From: Proteiniborus sp. DW1
GTDB lineage: Bacteria > Bacillota > Clostridia > Tissierellales > Proteiniboraceae
Length of the DNA stretch: 64,000 nt
Reading direction: 5' to 3'
Assembly (NCBI RefSeq): GCF_900095305.1
Contig: NZ_FMDO01000056.1
Span: 1-64,000, forward strand
Positions within the stretch are counted from its first letter, which is position 1. Each line of letters opens with the position of its first letter. Made by a program: the position numbers and the translations under genes. The notes beneath the pieces were generated by a model. That model saw only the letters and a program-made list of their open reading frames with translations, searched no databases and had not been told where the DNA came from. Positions 8,473 to 17,051 of this stretch are shown here, piece by piece.

Positions 8473-8632
8473 TAAAAAAACCACGAGGCTTCATGGTTTC
8501 TATACAAGTAAAATTACTGCCCCTTTCTACGCTTACGAGGTTAGCTGCCGGATTAGGACTAAAGGGTAGCCCCTCCTAAATAGGATTCACCCCAGAAATT
8601 GGTTCCCCCGCTTCTTAAGAGAATTCAGCATT
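8473..8632 (-). promoter_or_regulatory. Cyclic-di-AMP (ydaO/yuaA-type) riboswitch with terminator
   Basis: This second copy of the ydaO aptamer reads, on the minus strand, AAGCGGGGGAACC, GGGGTGAATCC, GGGGCTACCC and CAGCTAACCTCGTAAGCG. A perfect terminator follows: a 9-bp hairpin, AAACCATGA / TCGTGGTTT (one G-U pair), then a seven-T run ending near 8473. About 230 leader bases separate it from the aminomutase start. The sequence is so close to the leader at 6641-6803 that a recent duplication of the control element is likely. Confidence 0.92.
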
Positions 8633-8904
8633 ATTTTTTATATTATCATAATAAAATTTGTCTATAATTATACCACAAGACATTGAAAAATGCAAATTTA
8701 TTTTCTAACTCTTACTTGGTACTTCTCCCAGTAATTTTAAATTTTTCTTAATCTTTAAAGGGTTTTTACTAGACAAATTGAATATTATCAATGTAGCTTT
8801 AATACAAAATAGTAGTGACTTAATCTCTTTTTTGTTGTTCCTATTTTAGATTTTATTAGTTCCTATAATAGCAATACATAACTATATTTAGGGGGGCATA
8901 TATT

Positions 8905-10107
8905 ATGGAAAGAAAAAAATTGGAGTCTATGGGGTTTGGAACCAAAGCTATACATGGAGGTCATAAAACTGATGCTGCTACTGGTGCACTAGTAACTCCT
9001 ATTTATCAAACCTCAACCTTTGTATTTGATACTGCCGAACAAGGGGGAAGAAGATTTGCTTTAGAGGAAGAGGGCTACATCTATACTAGGTTAGGTAATC
9101 CTACAAACTCTCAAGTTGAAGAAAAGGTTGCTATATTAGAAGGTGCAGAAGCTTGCGTATCCACTGGCTCTGGTATGGGAGCAGTATCTTCAACTTTATG
9201 GACAACATTAAAAGCTGGGGACCATATAGTAGCTGCTGAAACTCTATATGGATGTACTTTTGCCTATATAAATCATGGGCTTACTAGATTTGGTGTGGAG
9301 GTTTCTTTTGTAGATACTAGTGATCCTGAAAATGTGCGAAAAGCTATGAAGGAAAATACAAGAGTAGTATATTTAGAAACACCTGCAAATCCAACACTGC
9401 TTATTACAGACATTAAAGCAATATCTGATATAGCCCATGAAAAAGAAGACTGTATAGTAATAGTAGACAACACCTTTGCCACACCTTATATCCAAAGACC
9501 TATAGAGCTTGGAGCTGACGTTGTTCTTCACTCTGCTACAAAATATCTAAATGGTCATGGAGATGTAATAGCAGGTTTCGTAGCAGGAAAGCAAGAATTT
9601 ATAAATGAAGTACGTCTCTTTGGGATAAAAGATATGACTGGCTCATGCTTAAGCCCCTTTGATGCATTCTTAATTATGAGAGGCATGAAGACTCTTGAGA
9701 TAAGAATGGAAAAACACTGCCAAAACGCTATGGAAATTGCTAAATTCCTTGAAAGTCATCCAGCAGTTAAGAAAGTTTACTATCCAGGACTAGAAAGCTT
9801 TGAACAATATGAATTAGCTAAAAAACAAATGAAATTACCAGGAGCAATTATTGCCTTTGAGTTAAATGGTGGGATAGAAGAAGGTAAAAAAGTTATCAAT
9901 AATACTCACCTTTGCAAAACAGCTGTAAGCTTAGGAGATACAGAAACACTAATACAACATCCTGCTTCTATGACTCACTCTCCTTATACGCCTGAAGAAA
10001 GAGCAGCTGCTGGTATTAGTGAAGGCCTGGTTAGATTATCCGTAGGTCTTGAAACTTGCAGTGATATAATAAATGACTTAAAAAATGCTTTAGATATGAT
10101 ATTATAA
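8905..10107 (+). CDS. mgl: Methionine gamma-lyase
   Basis: PLP enzyme of the Cys/Met-metabolism family, cleaving methionine to methanethiol, ammonia and 2-oxobutyrate. The 400-residue length is typical. Key residues are visible: the PLP lysine K213 in [10 protein letters not shown]188 in VDNTFATP that contacts the pyridine ring, Y115, and C117 in the YGCT motif. That cysteine separates methionine gamma-lyases from cystathionine lyases and synthases, so the specific call is well supported. The ATG follows AGGGGGGCATATATT. It is a single gene with no SAM riboswitch visible upstream. A repeat element ending in a T-run at 10142-10219 may terminate it. The product 2-oxobutyrate could feed fermentation. 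Confidence 0.92.
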   Translation: MERKKLESMGFGTKAIHGGHKTDAATGALVTPIYQTSTFVFDTAEQGGRRFALEEEGYIYTRLGNPTNSQVEEKVAILEGAEACVSTGSGMGAVSSTLWTTLKAGDHIVAAETLYGCTFAYINHGLTRFGVEVSFVDTSDPENVRKAMKENTRVVYLETPANPTLLITDIKAISDIAHEKEDCIVIVDNTFATPYIQRPIELGADVVLHSATKYLNGHGDVIAGFVAGKQEFINEVRLFGIKDMTGSCLSPFDAFLIMRGMKTLEIRMEKHCQNAMEIAKFLESHPAVKKVYYPGLESFEQYELAKKQMKLPGAIIAFELNGGIEEGKKVINNTHLCKTAVSLGDTETLIQHPASMTHSPYTPEERAAAGISEGLVRLSVGLETCSDIINDLKNALDMIL

Positions 10108-10141
10108 ATTTATGATAGAGGATGTTGCTTAACTAAATAAA

Positions 10142-10219
10142 AAGAGATTCTTCCCTTACGTCTAGTGTGACAGCTTGCAAAGCACGTCATTCTGAAAACG
10201 CAAGTCCGAAGAATCTCTT
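10142..10219. repeat. Inverted-repeat element related to the one at 3661-3800
   Basis: AAGAGATTCTTC at the left end pairs with GAAGAATCTCTT at the right end. Further imperfect pairing (GTGTGACA... with CGTCATTCTGA) continues inward. On the plus strand the right end runs into TGATTTTTT, so it may also terminate the methionine gamma-lyase transcript. The motif family is the same as in the longer element upstream. Confidence 0.6.
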
Positions 10220-10291
10220 GATTTTTTATATAAAACTATATATTGTATATAATGCAATTGCCCCTTATATTAAAATCTATTTAGATTTTTG

Positions 10292-11149
10292 TCATAGCTG
10301 TTTTCTATAGAGTGAGGGACTTATACCAATTCTTTTTCTAAACACCGTGCTAAAATGACTTTGACTGATAAAGCCACATAATTGGGCTATTTCATTTAAT
10401 GAATACTGCTTACCCTCAATTAACTTTATAGCTTCTTCAATCTTCTTATCTAGTATATATTCATGTGGAGTTTTTCCAGTTTCCTGCTTAAATATTCTAA
10501 TAAAGTGATACGGACTTAGATTACATACTTTACACAAGTCCTCAATACTAATATTGCTGTTGTAATATTCCTCGATAAATTCTATAGCTTTGTTTATATG
10601 AGGCTTATCTGAATAAACTTTCTTGCTGATTTTACTTGTTATGTTACTATCTATTTCCCTAAGTAACTGTACCGCAATCTGAATACTAAGGCTATCTAAC
10701 ATCAATGTAAAATTAGATAATTTGTTAGTTGCCTCATATATAAACTCTTCTATAGAATTCATAAGTCTTCTACTTACTACATAATTATCTAAGATAAATT
10801 GCACATCTGTCTTACCACAGGCATTGTATGCAATTTCCTGCATGAATTTTTTATTAACAACTATTGCTATATATTCTTTTGTGGGGACATCCTCAGTGAC
10901 TAAAATTGGCTGACCAGGATTCAGTACCATAGCCCTGTTCGCCTTAAATTCATAAACCCTATTTCCTATTTTTGTCGGAGGAGGAGTAACTGTTGGGATT
11001 GAAATATGATAATTATTGAAGCAGGATTCTACGTTTGTAATAAATTTATCTGGTTTAGCAATGGATATATTATTGCTTGCGTATATTTTTAAGTCTGAAG
11101 TATATTCATCAGGTAACTTCTTAAATAATATATCGTCTAACTTTAACAT
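10292..11149 (-). CDS. AraC-family transcriptional regulator
   Basis: The 285-residue protein ends in an AraC/XylS DNA-binding domain, from about residue 180, with two helix-turn-helix units (SIEDLCKVCNLS...FIRIFK and SLNEIAQLCGF...FSTVFRKRIG). The N-terminal ~165 residues look like a cupin-type sensing domain of the kind found in AraC regulators that answer small metabolites. The ligand cannot be read from the sequence. It converges on the methionine gamma-lyase gene and is 83 bases downstream of a lipoprotein gene on the same strand, so its target is uncertain. The ATG is preceded by GGAGGAGTTACT. Confidence 0.85.
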   Translation of the reverse strand: MLKLDDILFKKLPDEYTSDLKIYASNNISIAKPDKFITNVESCFNNYHISIPTVTPPPTKIGNRVYEFKANRAMVLNPGQPILVTEDVPTKEYIAIVVNKKFMQEIAYNACGKTDVQFILDNYVVSRRLMNSIEEFIYEATNKLSNFTLMLDSLSIQIAVQLLREIDSNITSKISKKVYSDKPHINKAIEFIEEYYNSNISIEDLCKVCNLSPYHFIRIFKQETGKTPHEYILDKKIEEAIKLIEGKQYSLNEIAQLCGFISQSHFSTVFRKRIGISPSLYRKQL

Positions 11150-11231
11150 AGTAACTCCTCCAGTAAATAATTATTAAATTCTATCAACAGTAGAGATCGC
11201 ATTTAAACATTGCTTTTACCGTTCATAACCT

Positions 11232-11738
11232 CTATTCATTAACCTGAACACTTATATTAATACTTTTATCTTCCACACTGTATATTACTTGCACATAAGC
11301 ATTTTCATCTAGTGTTGCATAGTAGCTTTTGGTTGAGTTGTCAGAAAACTCAGAGATGTCATTCTCAAAACCTTTATCCTTTAGCTCTTCTATATACTCT
11401 TTAAAGACCTTTTCATCTATTCCTTCTATGCTAATCATAGATAGGTTGTTAGAACTAATTACCGATGTTATATTGCCCTTTTTAAGCTTTGGTAAAAGAT
11501 TAGCAGCTTTCCCTTCTGGCCATTCAGAACCACCAAAAGTAACTTCTTGCCCATCTTCTTTTATTGTTAGTCCTCCTTTATCAAAATCTATATCAGCCTT
11601 GCCACCTGTAATTTTACTTACTACTCCTTCTGTTATTTTTTCCGATATCTTTTCATCTACTTTTTTTCTAATGCCACAGGCTCCTAGAGTAAATAGGATA
11701 ACAAGTACAAGTATTATTGCTAGGATTCTCTTAACCAT
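11232..11738 (-). CDS. Hypothetical lipoprotein
   Basis: The 168-residue product starts with a signal peptide and lipobox (LFTLGAC), so it should be anchored to the outer face of the membrane. The next segment (~residues 25-65) is rich in Lys, Glu and Gly, and the rest is a soluble domain without a motif I recognise. It is only ~60 bases downstream of a small membrane protein gene on the same strand, so the two are probably co-transcribed. No function can be assigned. Confidence 0.75.
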   Translation of the reverse strand: MVKRILAIILVLVILFTLGACGIRKKVDEKISEKITEGVVSKITGGKADIDFDKGGLTIKEDGQEVTFGGSEWPEGKAANLLPKLKKGNITSVISSNNLSMISIEGIDEKVFKEYIEELKDKGFENDISEFSDNSTKSYYATLDENAYVQVIYSVEDKSINISVQVNE

Positions 11739-11801
11739 TTCTTCCCTTCCTTTCTCAGTTATATTTATAAGCTATACAAATCTGAAATTATACAGGATTT
11801 A

Positions 11802-12155
11802 TTACTTCAATATCTTATATTTACCTATAATAGGAAGTTCCTTTACCTTTCCACCAAGCCCATTAACAAGACCTATAATAGCAAATATGAATACTACTAC
11901 AGTAAAAATGGGCAATAACAACCACCCAATAATTGGTATTAAACTTAAAATAATGCTACCTGCAAAACTTACAATCAATAATATTAACCCTTGATTAGCA
12001 TGATATTTTGCAAACTTAGAATCTGGGCAAGCTAATAAAGGTAAGAAGAAGATAATATAAGCAAGTCCTGCCATTACCTTGTTTTTTTCAATATCCTCTT
12101 GTTCAAAGACTGGAACTGTATCCTTGGTTTGATTGTAATTATTTTGTTCTGTCAT
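11802..12155 (-). CDS. Small integral membrane protein (DUF4870-like)
   Basis: This 117-residue protein has a polar N-terminus of about 25 residues followed by three to four hydrophobic segments with small-residue and proline pairs (FFLPLLACP, IIGWLLLPIF). The HANQGLILLI word is typical of the DUF4870/Tic20-like membrane family, whose function is unknown. The ATG follows GAGGTATTAAA. It is probably in an operon with the lipoprotein gene downstream. Confidence 0.75.
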   Translation of the reverse strand: MTEQNNYNQTKDTVPVFEQEDIEKNKVMAGLAYIIFFLPLLACPDSKFAKYHANQGLILLIVSFAGSIILSLIPIIGWLLLPIFTVVVFIFAIIGLVNGLGGKVKELPIIGKYKILK

Positions 12156-12441
12156 TTTAATACCTCCTCATTTTTTCAGTTTATTATATTTTCACTCTTA
12201 GTTTACATATTTTCCACTAAAAAAGTAATCACTCTAGGGGTGATTTTAGGCTAGAAACCGCATCATCTCTTGAGTGATTTTTAAATAATGGGGTTGGTCT
12301 ATTCCATAAGCGCCTATATTGGTAAGTTAACCTTTATATGTTATAATAAGGTTATTACTAAGTATTTTATTAATAGCAATATTCCATATCATAACTTTGA
12401 TACAAATAATACTTTGAAATAATTTTAATTAGGGGTGTAAT
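12156..12441. other. Divergent intergenic region with nested hairpins
   Basis: The region separates the membrane protein (minus) from the solute-binding lipoprotein (plus). Between 12227 and 12284, AATCACTC pairs with GAGTGATT across ~40 bases, and AATCACTCTAGGGGTGATT forms a smaller competing hairpin in the same place. The mutually exclusive pairing could be regulatory, but no known riboswitch class was recognised. The downstream ATG follows TTAGGGGTGTAAT. Confidence 0.35.
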
Positions 12442-13839
12442 ATGAAAAAGTTATTATTTGTCTTTATAATTTTATTTTCTATACTTATGATAGTATTAAC
12501 TGGCTGCAATGAAAGTACAAAAGTGAGCTCGAAAAACCCAATAACTCTAGATCTTTGGCATAATTATGGTGGTCAGCTAAAAGAAACTATGGATTATATG
12601 ATTGATGAGTTTAACGAAACAATAGGTGCTGAAAAAGGCATCATAATAAATATCACGTCCATCTCAGGAAGTTCAACGCTTCACGAGAAGCTTGTTATGG
12701 CTGCAAATGATGAACCTGGAGCACCATCTCTTCCTGACATAACCTCTGCCTACCCTAGAACAGCTCTAGTACTGGCAAAGAAAGGACTTCTTGCTGATCT
12801 TAATAAGCAATTTACTTCTGAAGAACTTTCTAAATATATACCAGAATTTATACAGGAAGGGCAAATACAAGATGATGGTCTCTACGTTTTCCCAACTGCT
12901 AAGTCTACGGAAGTTTTATTTGTCAATACTTTTTTGTTTGATAAATTCGCAAATGATACTGGTGTTAAGCTAGAGGACTTACAAACATTTGAAGGAATTA
13001 TAAGAGTAGCTAATCTTTATTATGACTGGACCGATAGAAAAACACCAGATATTGAAAATGACGGTAAGACTTTTTTCATGGCAGATTCCCTTTTCAATTA
13101 CTCTCTAATAGGGTGCAAACAACTAGGTGGAAATTTTATTGAAGGCAATTCATTTAATCTTACTTCTAATCAATACAATAAGATATGGGAAAATTATTTT
13201 GAGCCTGCTGTTTTAGGGCAGGTAGCTATATTTGATGGATATGCAACTGATTTGGCTAAAACAGGGGATATAGTTTGTTCAATAGGATCAACTGCAGGTG
13301 TATCTTTTTTCCCTACTACAGTTACATACTCAGATAATACTTCAGAGCCAGTCAAACTTGTTATATTACCGTACCCTATATTTGAAGGCGGTCAAAAAAT
13401 AGCTATACAACGTGGTGCCGGCATGAGCGTAATTAAGTCAACAGAAGAAAAGGAATATGCAGCAGGTATTTTCTTAAAATGGTTTACAAGTCCTGAAAAT
13501 AATATTCGCTTTATATCATCAACTGGGTATCTCCCTGTTACAAAAGAAGCTTTTGGTGAAATAATGTCAAAAGAAATAAATAATATACCAAATGAAAATG
13601 TTAAAAAACTACTTATGACTTCTAAGCAGATGCAAAAAGAATATACATTTTATATCCCTCCACTATTTGATGGAGTTGATGAATTACAGAAGCAATATGA
13701 GAATAAATTAAGGGAAGCCGCAACAAAAGGTAAGCAAGCCTACATTGAACTTCTGATAAACAATGAGTCAGAAACAGCATATAAAGCTGTCTCTAAGAAC
13801 ATGTATAATGATTTTATTAACTGCTTTCCTATAAGATAG
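12442..13839 (+). CDS. Extracellular solute-binding lipoprotein (UgpB/sugar-type), orphan
   Basis: The 465-residue protein has a lipoprotein signal peptide (lipid Cys22 in LTGCN) and the type-1 carbohydrate-binding-protein fold, with opening words ITLDLWHNYGG and C-terminal FLKWFTSPEN that mark this family. It should bind a sugar or similar solute outside the cell. No permease or ATPase gene is adjacent. The next gene, 25 bases downstream on the same strand, is a membrane-anchored LuxR-type regulator with a large extracellular domain. I infer that the binding protein may present its ligand to that sensor rather than, or as well as, to a transporter. Confidence 0.85.
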   Translation: MKKLLFVFIILFSILMIVLTGCNESTKVSSKNPITLDLWHNYGGQLKETMDYMIDEFNETIGAEKGIIINITSISGSSTLHEKLVMAANDEPGAPSLPDITSAYPRTALVLAKKGLLADLNKQFTSEELSKYIPEFIQEGQIQDDGLYVFPTAKSTEVLFVNTFLFDKFANDTGVKLEDLQTFEGIIRVANLYYDWTDRKTPDIENDGKTFFMADSLFNYSLIGCKQLGGNFIEGNSFNLTSNQYNKIWENYFEPAVLGQVAIFDGYATDLAKTGDIVCSIGSTAGVSFFPTTVTYSDNTSEPVKLVILPYPIFEGGQKIAIQRGAGMSVIKSTEEKEYAAGIFLKWFTSPENNIRFISSTGYLPVTKEAFGEIMSKEINNIPNENVKKLLMTSKQMQKEYTFYIPPLFDGVDELQKQYENKLREAATKGKQAYIELLINNESETAYKAVSKNMYNDFINCFPIR

Positions 13840-13864
13840 AATCTAGAAAGAAGGAATGTTTTAG

Positions 13865-15490
13865 TTGAAGGGAATATTATCTAGTAAAGAAAAAATTAAT
13901 ATATTAAAGCATAAGCTCCAGAAATCTGCCGAGCTTGGTATACCTATGGGCCAGAGACTTTTTCTATTTTTGATAGTTCTTGTGTTCACTATTATTCTTG
14001 GAGTTATTGGAATTCTTATGATAACAGGAACACTTACTGCTGGATTAGTAGAAAGTGAAGAACTTGTTGAAAATGAATTGATACATGCTTATAAAGAAAT
14101 TAGACAACAATATGGTCAGTTTTCAACTCATGCTATAAATTTTTCAAGGGAATTATCTAGAAGTATTGAAAAAAAAGCAGATGATTTAGGCATATCTTTA
14201 TCAAACTTACAAGAGCACCCTGAAGCTCTAGAAGAAATCATATCTAATGAGCTTGAACAAGCCTTGTTTTTTCTACAAATATCTAAGGGTAGCGGTGTAT
14301 TCTTTATTCTAAATGCTACCGTCAATCCTAATCTTGACAATTCACATGATTCAAGAGCAGGATTATATATAAAGAATATGGAGCCTAACATAATTAATTC
14401 CTCTTCACCAACTATAATAGTATTACGTGGCTTTCCAAGTATTAGTCGAAACAATTTCCTTTCACTCCATGCTCAGTGGAAAATGGAATTCGACATTAGT
14501 AATGCTCCATATTATTATGAACCTATGGTTGAAGCTAATTTACATAAAGGGCTTCCTATGTCTAGGTTATATTACTGGAGTAGTTCATTTGTGTTTCCTA
14601 ATACTAGCGAGGAAGTAATGCTTTGTTCTGTGCCTTTAATAGACTCAAAGGGTAATGTCTTTGGTGTAGGTGGACTTGAGGTAAGCTCTATGCTTTTTAA
14701 GCTAACCCACGCTCCAAATAACCGTGATTTTAAGCGCTTATTCTGTGTTCTGTCACCAGTAAAAAATGAATCCATAGACTTCGATAAGTCTTTGATTGCT
14801 GGTAGTTTTTCAGCTAGAGTAATATCAAGAAATGAAAGTATGCTTAGGATAGTTGAAAACAAGAATTCTTTTTATTCATATAAGCAGAATGAAGGTAACT
14901 CATATTGGGGAACCCATATGCCTATAAAATTATATCCAGAGGACTCTGTTTTTCATGATGAAAACTGGGTAGTTGCACTTATGATGCCAAATGAAGATAT
15001 TGTAGCCTCTGTAGCTCAGCTTAATTTGATGCTATTCTCTTTATTAGTTTTGCTTTTTGTGCTGGGTATATTTGCTTCATTTTTCCTAAGCAAAAGATTT
15101 ATTAAGCCCATTTCTGAGGGTTTGGACATCATAAAATCCTCACATCTAAGTGAGGCACCTAAAACTAAAATTCCCGAGATAGACGATATAATTGATTTCC
15201 TTTCTAATAATAGAGAATCAATTGAAAATACAGCTACTGAGGTTTTTTCATTTTCAATACTGGATGAATTTATAGAAAACACTAAGAAACTCTCTCCTGC
15301 AGAACGCTCTGTTTTTGACCTCTATGTAAAAGGTCACACAGCAAAAGAAATAGCCGAAATACTCTATATAAGTATAAACACAGTAAAGACTCATAGCAAA
15401 CGTATTTATAGTAAGCTTAATGTCTCTTCAAGAGATGAACTTCTCTTATATATCAGTATGTTAAAGGAAGTAGGAAAGGAATTTGAATAG
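13865..15490 (+). CDS. Membrane-anchored LuxR-type regulator with large extracellular sensor domain
   Basis: The 541-residue protein starts at a TTG preceded by AAGAAGGAA. It has one transmembrane segment at ~31-55, a ~330-residue extracellular region, a second segment at ~389-409, then a short linker and a C-terminal LuxR/GerE helix-turn-helix (~475-530; LSPAERSVFDLYVKG, TAKEIAEILYIS, TVKTHSKRIY). No histidine kinase or receiver domain is present, so it would be a one-component transmembrane transcription factor. The extracellular part has the size and layout of double-Cache sensors, but I cannot confirm the fold. It forms an operon with the solute-binding lipoprotein just upstream. A bidirectional terminator follows. 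Confidence 0.8.
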   Translation: MKGILSSKEKINILKHKLQKSAELGIPMGQRLFLFLIVLVFTIILGVIGILMITGTLTAGLVESEELVENELIHAYKEIRQQYGQFSTHAINFSRELSRSIEKKADDLGISLSNLQEHPEALEEIISNELEQALFFLQISKGSGVFFILNATVNPNLDNSHDSRAGLYIKNMEPNIINSSSPTIIVLRGFPSISRNNFLSLHAQWKMEFDISNAPYYYEPMVEANLHKGLPMSRLYYWSSSFVFPNTSEEVMLCSVPLIDSKGNVFGVGGLEVSSMLFKLTHAPNNRDFKRLFCVLSPVKNESIDFDKSLIAGSFSARVISRNESMLRIVENKNSFYSYKQNEGNSYWGTHMPIKLYPEDSVFHDENWVVALMMPNEDIVASVAQLNLMLFSLLVLLFVLGIFASFFLSKRFIKPISEGLDIIKSSHLSEAPKTKIPEIDDIIDFLSNNRESIENTATEVFSFSILDEFIENTKKLSPAERSVFDLYVKGHTAKEIAEILYISINTVKTHSKRIYSKLNVSSRDELLLYISMLKEVGKEFE

Positions 15491-15520
15491 CGTAAGAGGC
15501 ACACTACTCCACATTTAAAA

Positions 15521-15575
15521 TTACTGCCCATAATATTCATTTTAATACATTAATTGGAATATTATGGGCGAAGTA
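15521..15575. terminator. Bidirectional intrinsic terminator
   Basis: TTACTGCCCATAATATTC pairs with GAATATTATGGGC...AGTAA across a ~20-base loop. It lies between the convergent LuxR-type gene and the 2-hydroxyacyl-CoA dehydratase-family gene. Confidence 0.6.
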
Positions 15576-15655
15576 AAAATGTAAACTATTTAATTGATAT
15601 TAATACAATCTAAAACTAGTTCTATTATTAGCTTATCTATAATAATCGAAGTAGC

Positions 15656-16807
15656 TTAGGGCATCATTTCTAAAAATGTTCCAATTCTTGTTCCAATCTG
15701 TCCCATATCGCTTTGAGAATAATCCGTTTCTATACTTATATAGGGTTTATTCTTCTTTTCAGTTATAAATCTCTTTATGGAGTAGCTCTCAACATTATAA
15801 GTATGACATGCCTGAAGTATTACCTCCACAACCCCATCTATTTTATATTCATCAATTACTTTTGAGAGCAAATCTAGCCTATCCTGATTAGGCGACATTA
15901 CTGAACAAGGTATACTCAAGTATTTTTCTGCTATTGCATCTATAGGATCTTTGCTTTCATCTACCTTTGTATATGTAGCCTTTACTCCGCCACAGTTTTC
16001 ATAGCATACTACTACTCCACCATTATCCTCTATGGCTTTAATAACCTTTTCAGATGCTCCACCTATAGGGCAACCTGTTACTAATATCCTTGGTGCATTT
16101 TCAGATATAGTTCTCTTGCCTGATTCATATTCTTTTCTAATATTTGCTGTAAGCTCTCTTAGATTATTTATATTTTCTTTTATATCCATCTTAAACTGCG
16201 AACCATAAAGAACTTTCTGCATTTCTAATCCACTCATTGGTGGTGGACATAATTTGCCTAACTCATAAAACTCTTCTTTTGCTCTTCTTTCTTCGTTTAC
16301 AACTTTTATTGCTTCTTTCAACTTTTCTGTGGTAATCTCTACTCCAAACTCACTCTCTATGCGTTCCTTTAGTTTTATCACTTCATTCTTCCATAGTCTT
16401 AGTGACTCTTCATCTTTATTATTCTGTGGAAGCTGCATTACATGAACATGCTTTATTTCACCAAGTAATTCATACATTTTTTTCTTTCCATCACAGGTAG
16501 TTTCTCCAACTATTAAATCTGAAAAATAAAAATAAGGACACTTATCAGTTATAGCAAACCCATAGCTCGATTTAATTAAAGGACAAAGATTTCTAGGCAA
16601 ATCACGTTCCGCATCTTGTATAGGTTCTTCACTAGTGCCACAAAGACTTACAGATATAGCTCCTGCTGCTTCCATTATTTCCTTAGGAGTATAAGTACAA
16701 AATGTACCAACTATCTTTTTCCCCTGTTCTTTGTAGCCTTTTACTTTAATAAATCCTTCCTGTCTAGCTTCATCATATTCATTAAACAATTTAGGTAAAT
16801 CGTGCAT
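15656..16807 (-). CDS. Double-cubane-cluster protein (2-hydroxyacyl-CoA dehydratase D-subunit family, YjiM-like)
   Basis: The 383-residue protein belongs to the HgdB/BcrB superfamily that carries iron-sulfur clusters for low-potential reductions. It resembles the stand-alone YjiM/DCCP branch, which holds a double-cubane [8Fe-9S] cluster and reduces small molecules. Cysteines at residues 37, 56, 75, 90 and 105, in words such as GTFCTY, NLCPLIKS and DKCPYFYFSDL, are candidate ligands. Such proteins normally need an ATP-dependent activator (HgdC/YjiL type), and none is encoded next to this gene, so the activator must be elsewhere or shared. The natural substrate is unknown. The ATG is preceded by AGGAGGTTTAGTGG. 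Confidence 0.85.
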   Translation of the reverse strand: MHDLPKLFNEYDEARQEGFIKVKGYKEQGKKIVGTFCTYTPKEIMEAAGAISVSLCGTSEEPIQDAERDLPRNLCPLIKSSYGFAITDKCPYFYFSDLIVGETTCDGKKKMYELLGEIKHVHVMQLPQNNKDEESLRLWKNEVIKLKERIESEFGVEITTEKLKEAIKVVNEERRAKEEFYELGKLCPPPMSGLEMQKVLYGSQFKMDIKENINNLRELTANIRKEYESGKRTISENAPRILVTGCPIGGASEKVIKAIEDNGGVVVCYENCGGVKATYTKVDESKDPIDAIAEKYLSIPCSVMSPNQDRLDLLSKVIDEYKIDGVVEVILQACHTYNVESYSIKRFITEKKNKPYISIETDYSQSDMGQIGTRIGTFLEMMP

Positions 16808-17004
16808 CCACTAAACCTCCTATATCTTCTCTATTATATTTGTTAGCTTCTAGCTTATTAGACCTGTATGACATAGCTACTTCCTTTATATTTGTTACTG
16901 ATTTAACAACACACTAAAAATATAACACATTTATGTCAATTCTTATTATTGTAAATATCTATAATTAAATCTATATTTATAGGTATCTCTATGCGGGCAT
17001 TAAA

Positions 17005-17036
17005 ATAGCTGTTTAAAAAAACAGCTATTTTAAAAT
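17005..17036. terminator. Intrinsic terminator
   Basis: AAAATAGCTGTTT / AAACAGCTATTTT hairpin directly after the corA-like stop on the minus strand. The A/T-rich stem gives T-tracts on both strands. Confidence 0.65.
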
Positions 17037-17051
17037 TATTCTATGGGTTTT

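Noticed and set aside
11329-11994. 221-codon plus-strand frame opposite the lipoprotein and DUF4870-like genes
   Set aside because: It is a shadow of two real minus-strand genes: Ser/Pro-rich low-complexity translation and no binding site.
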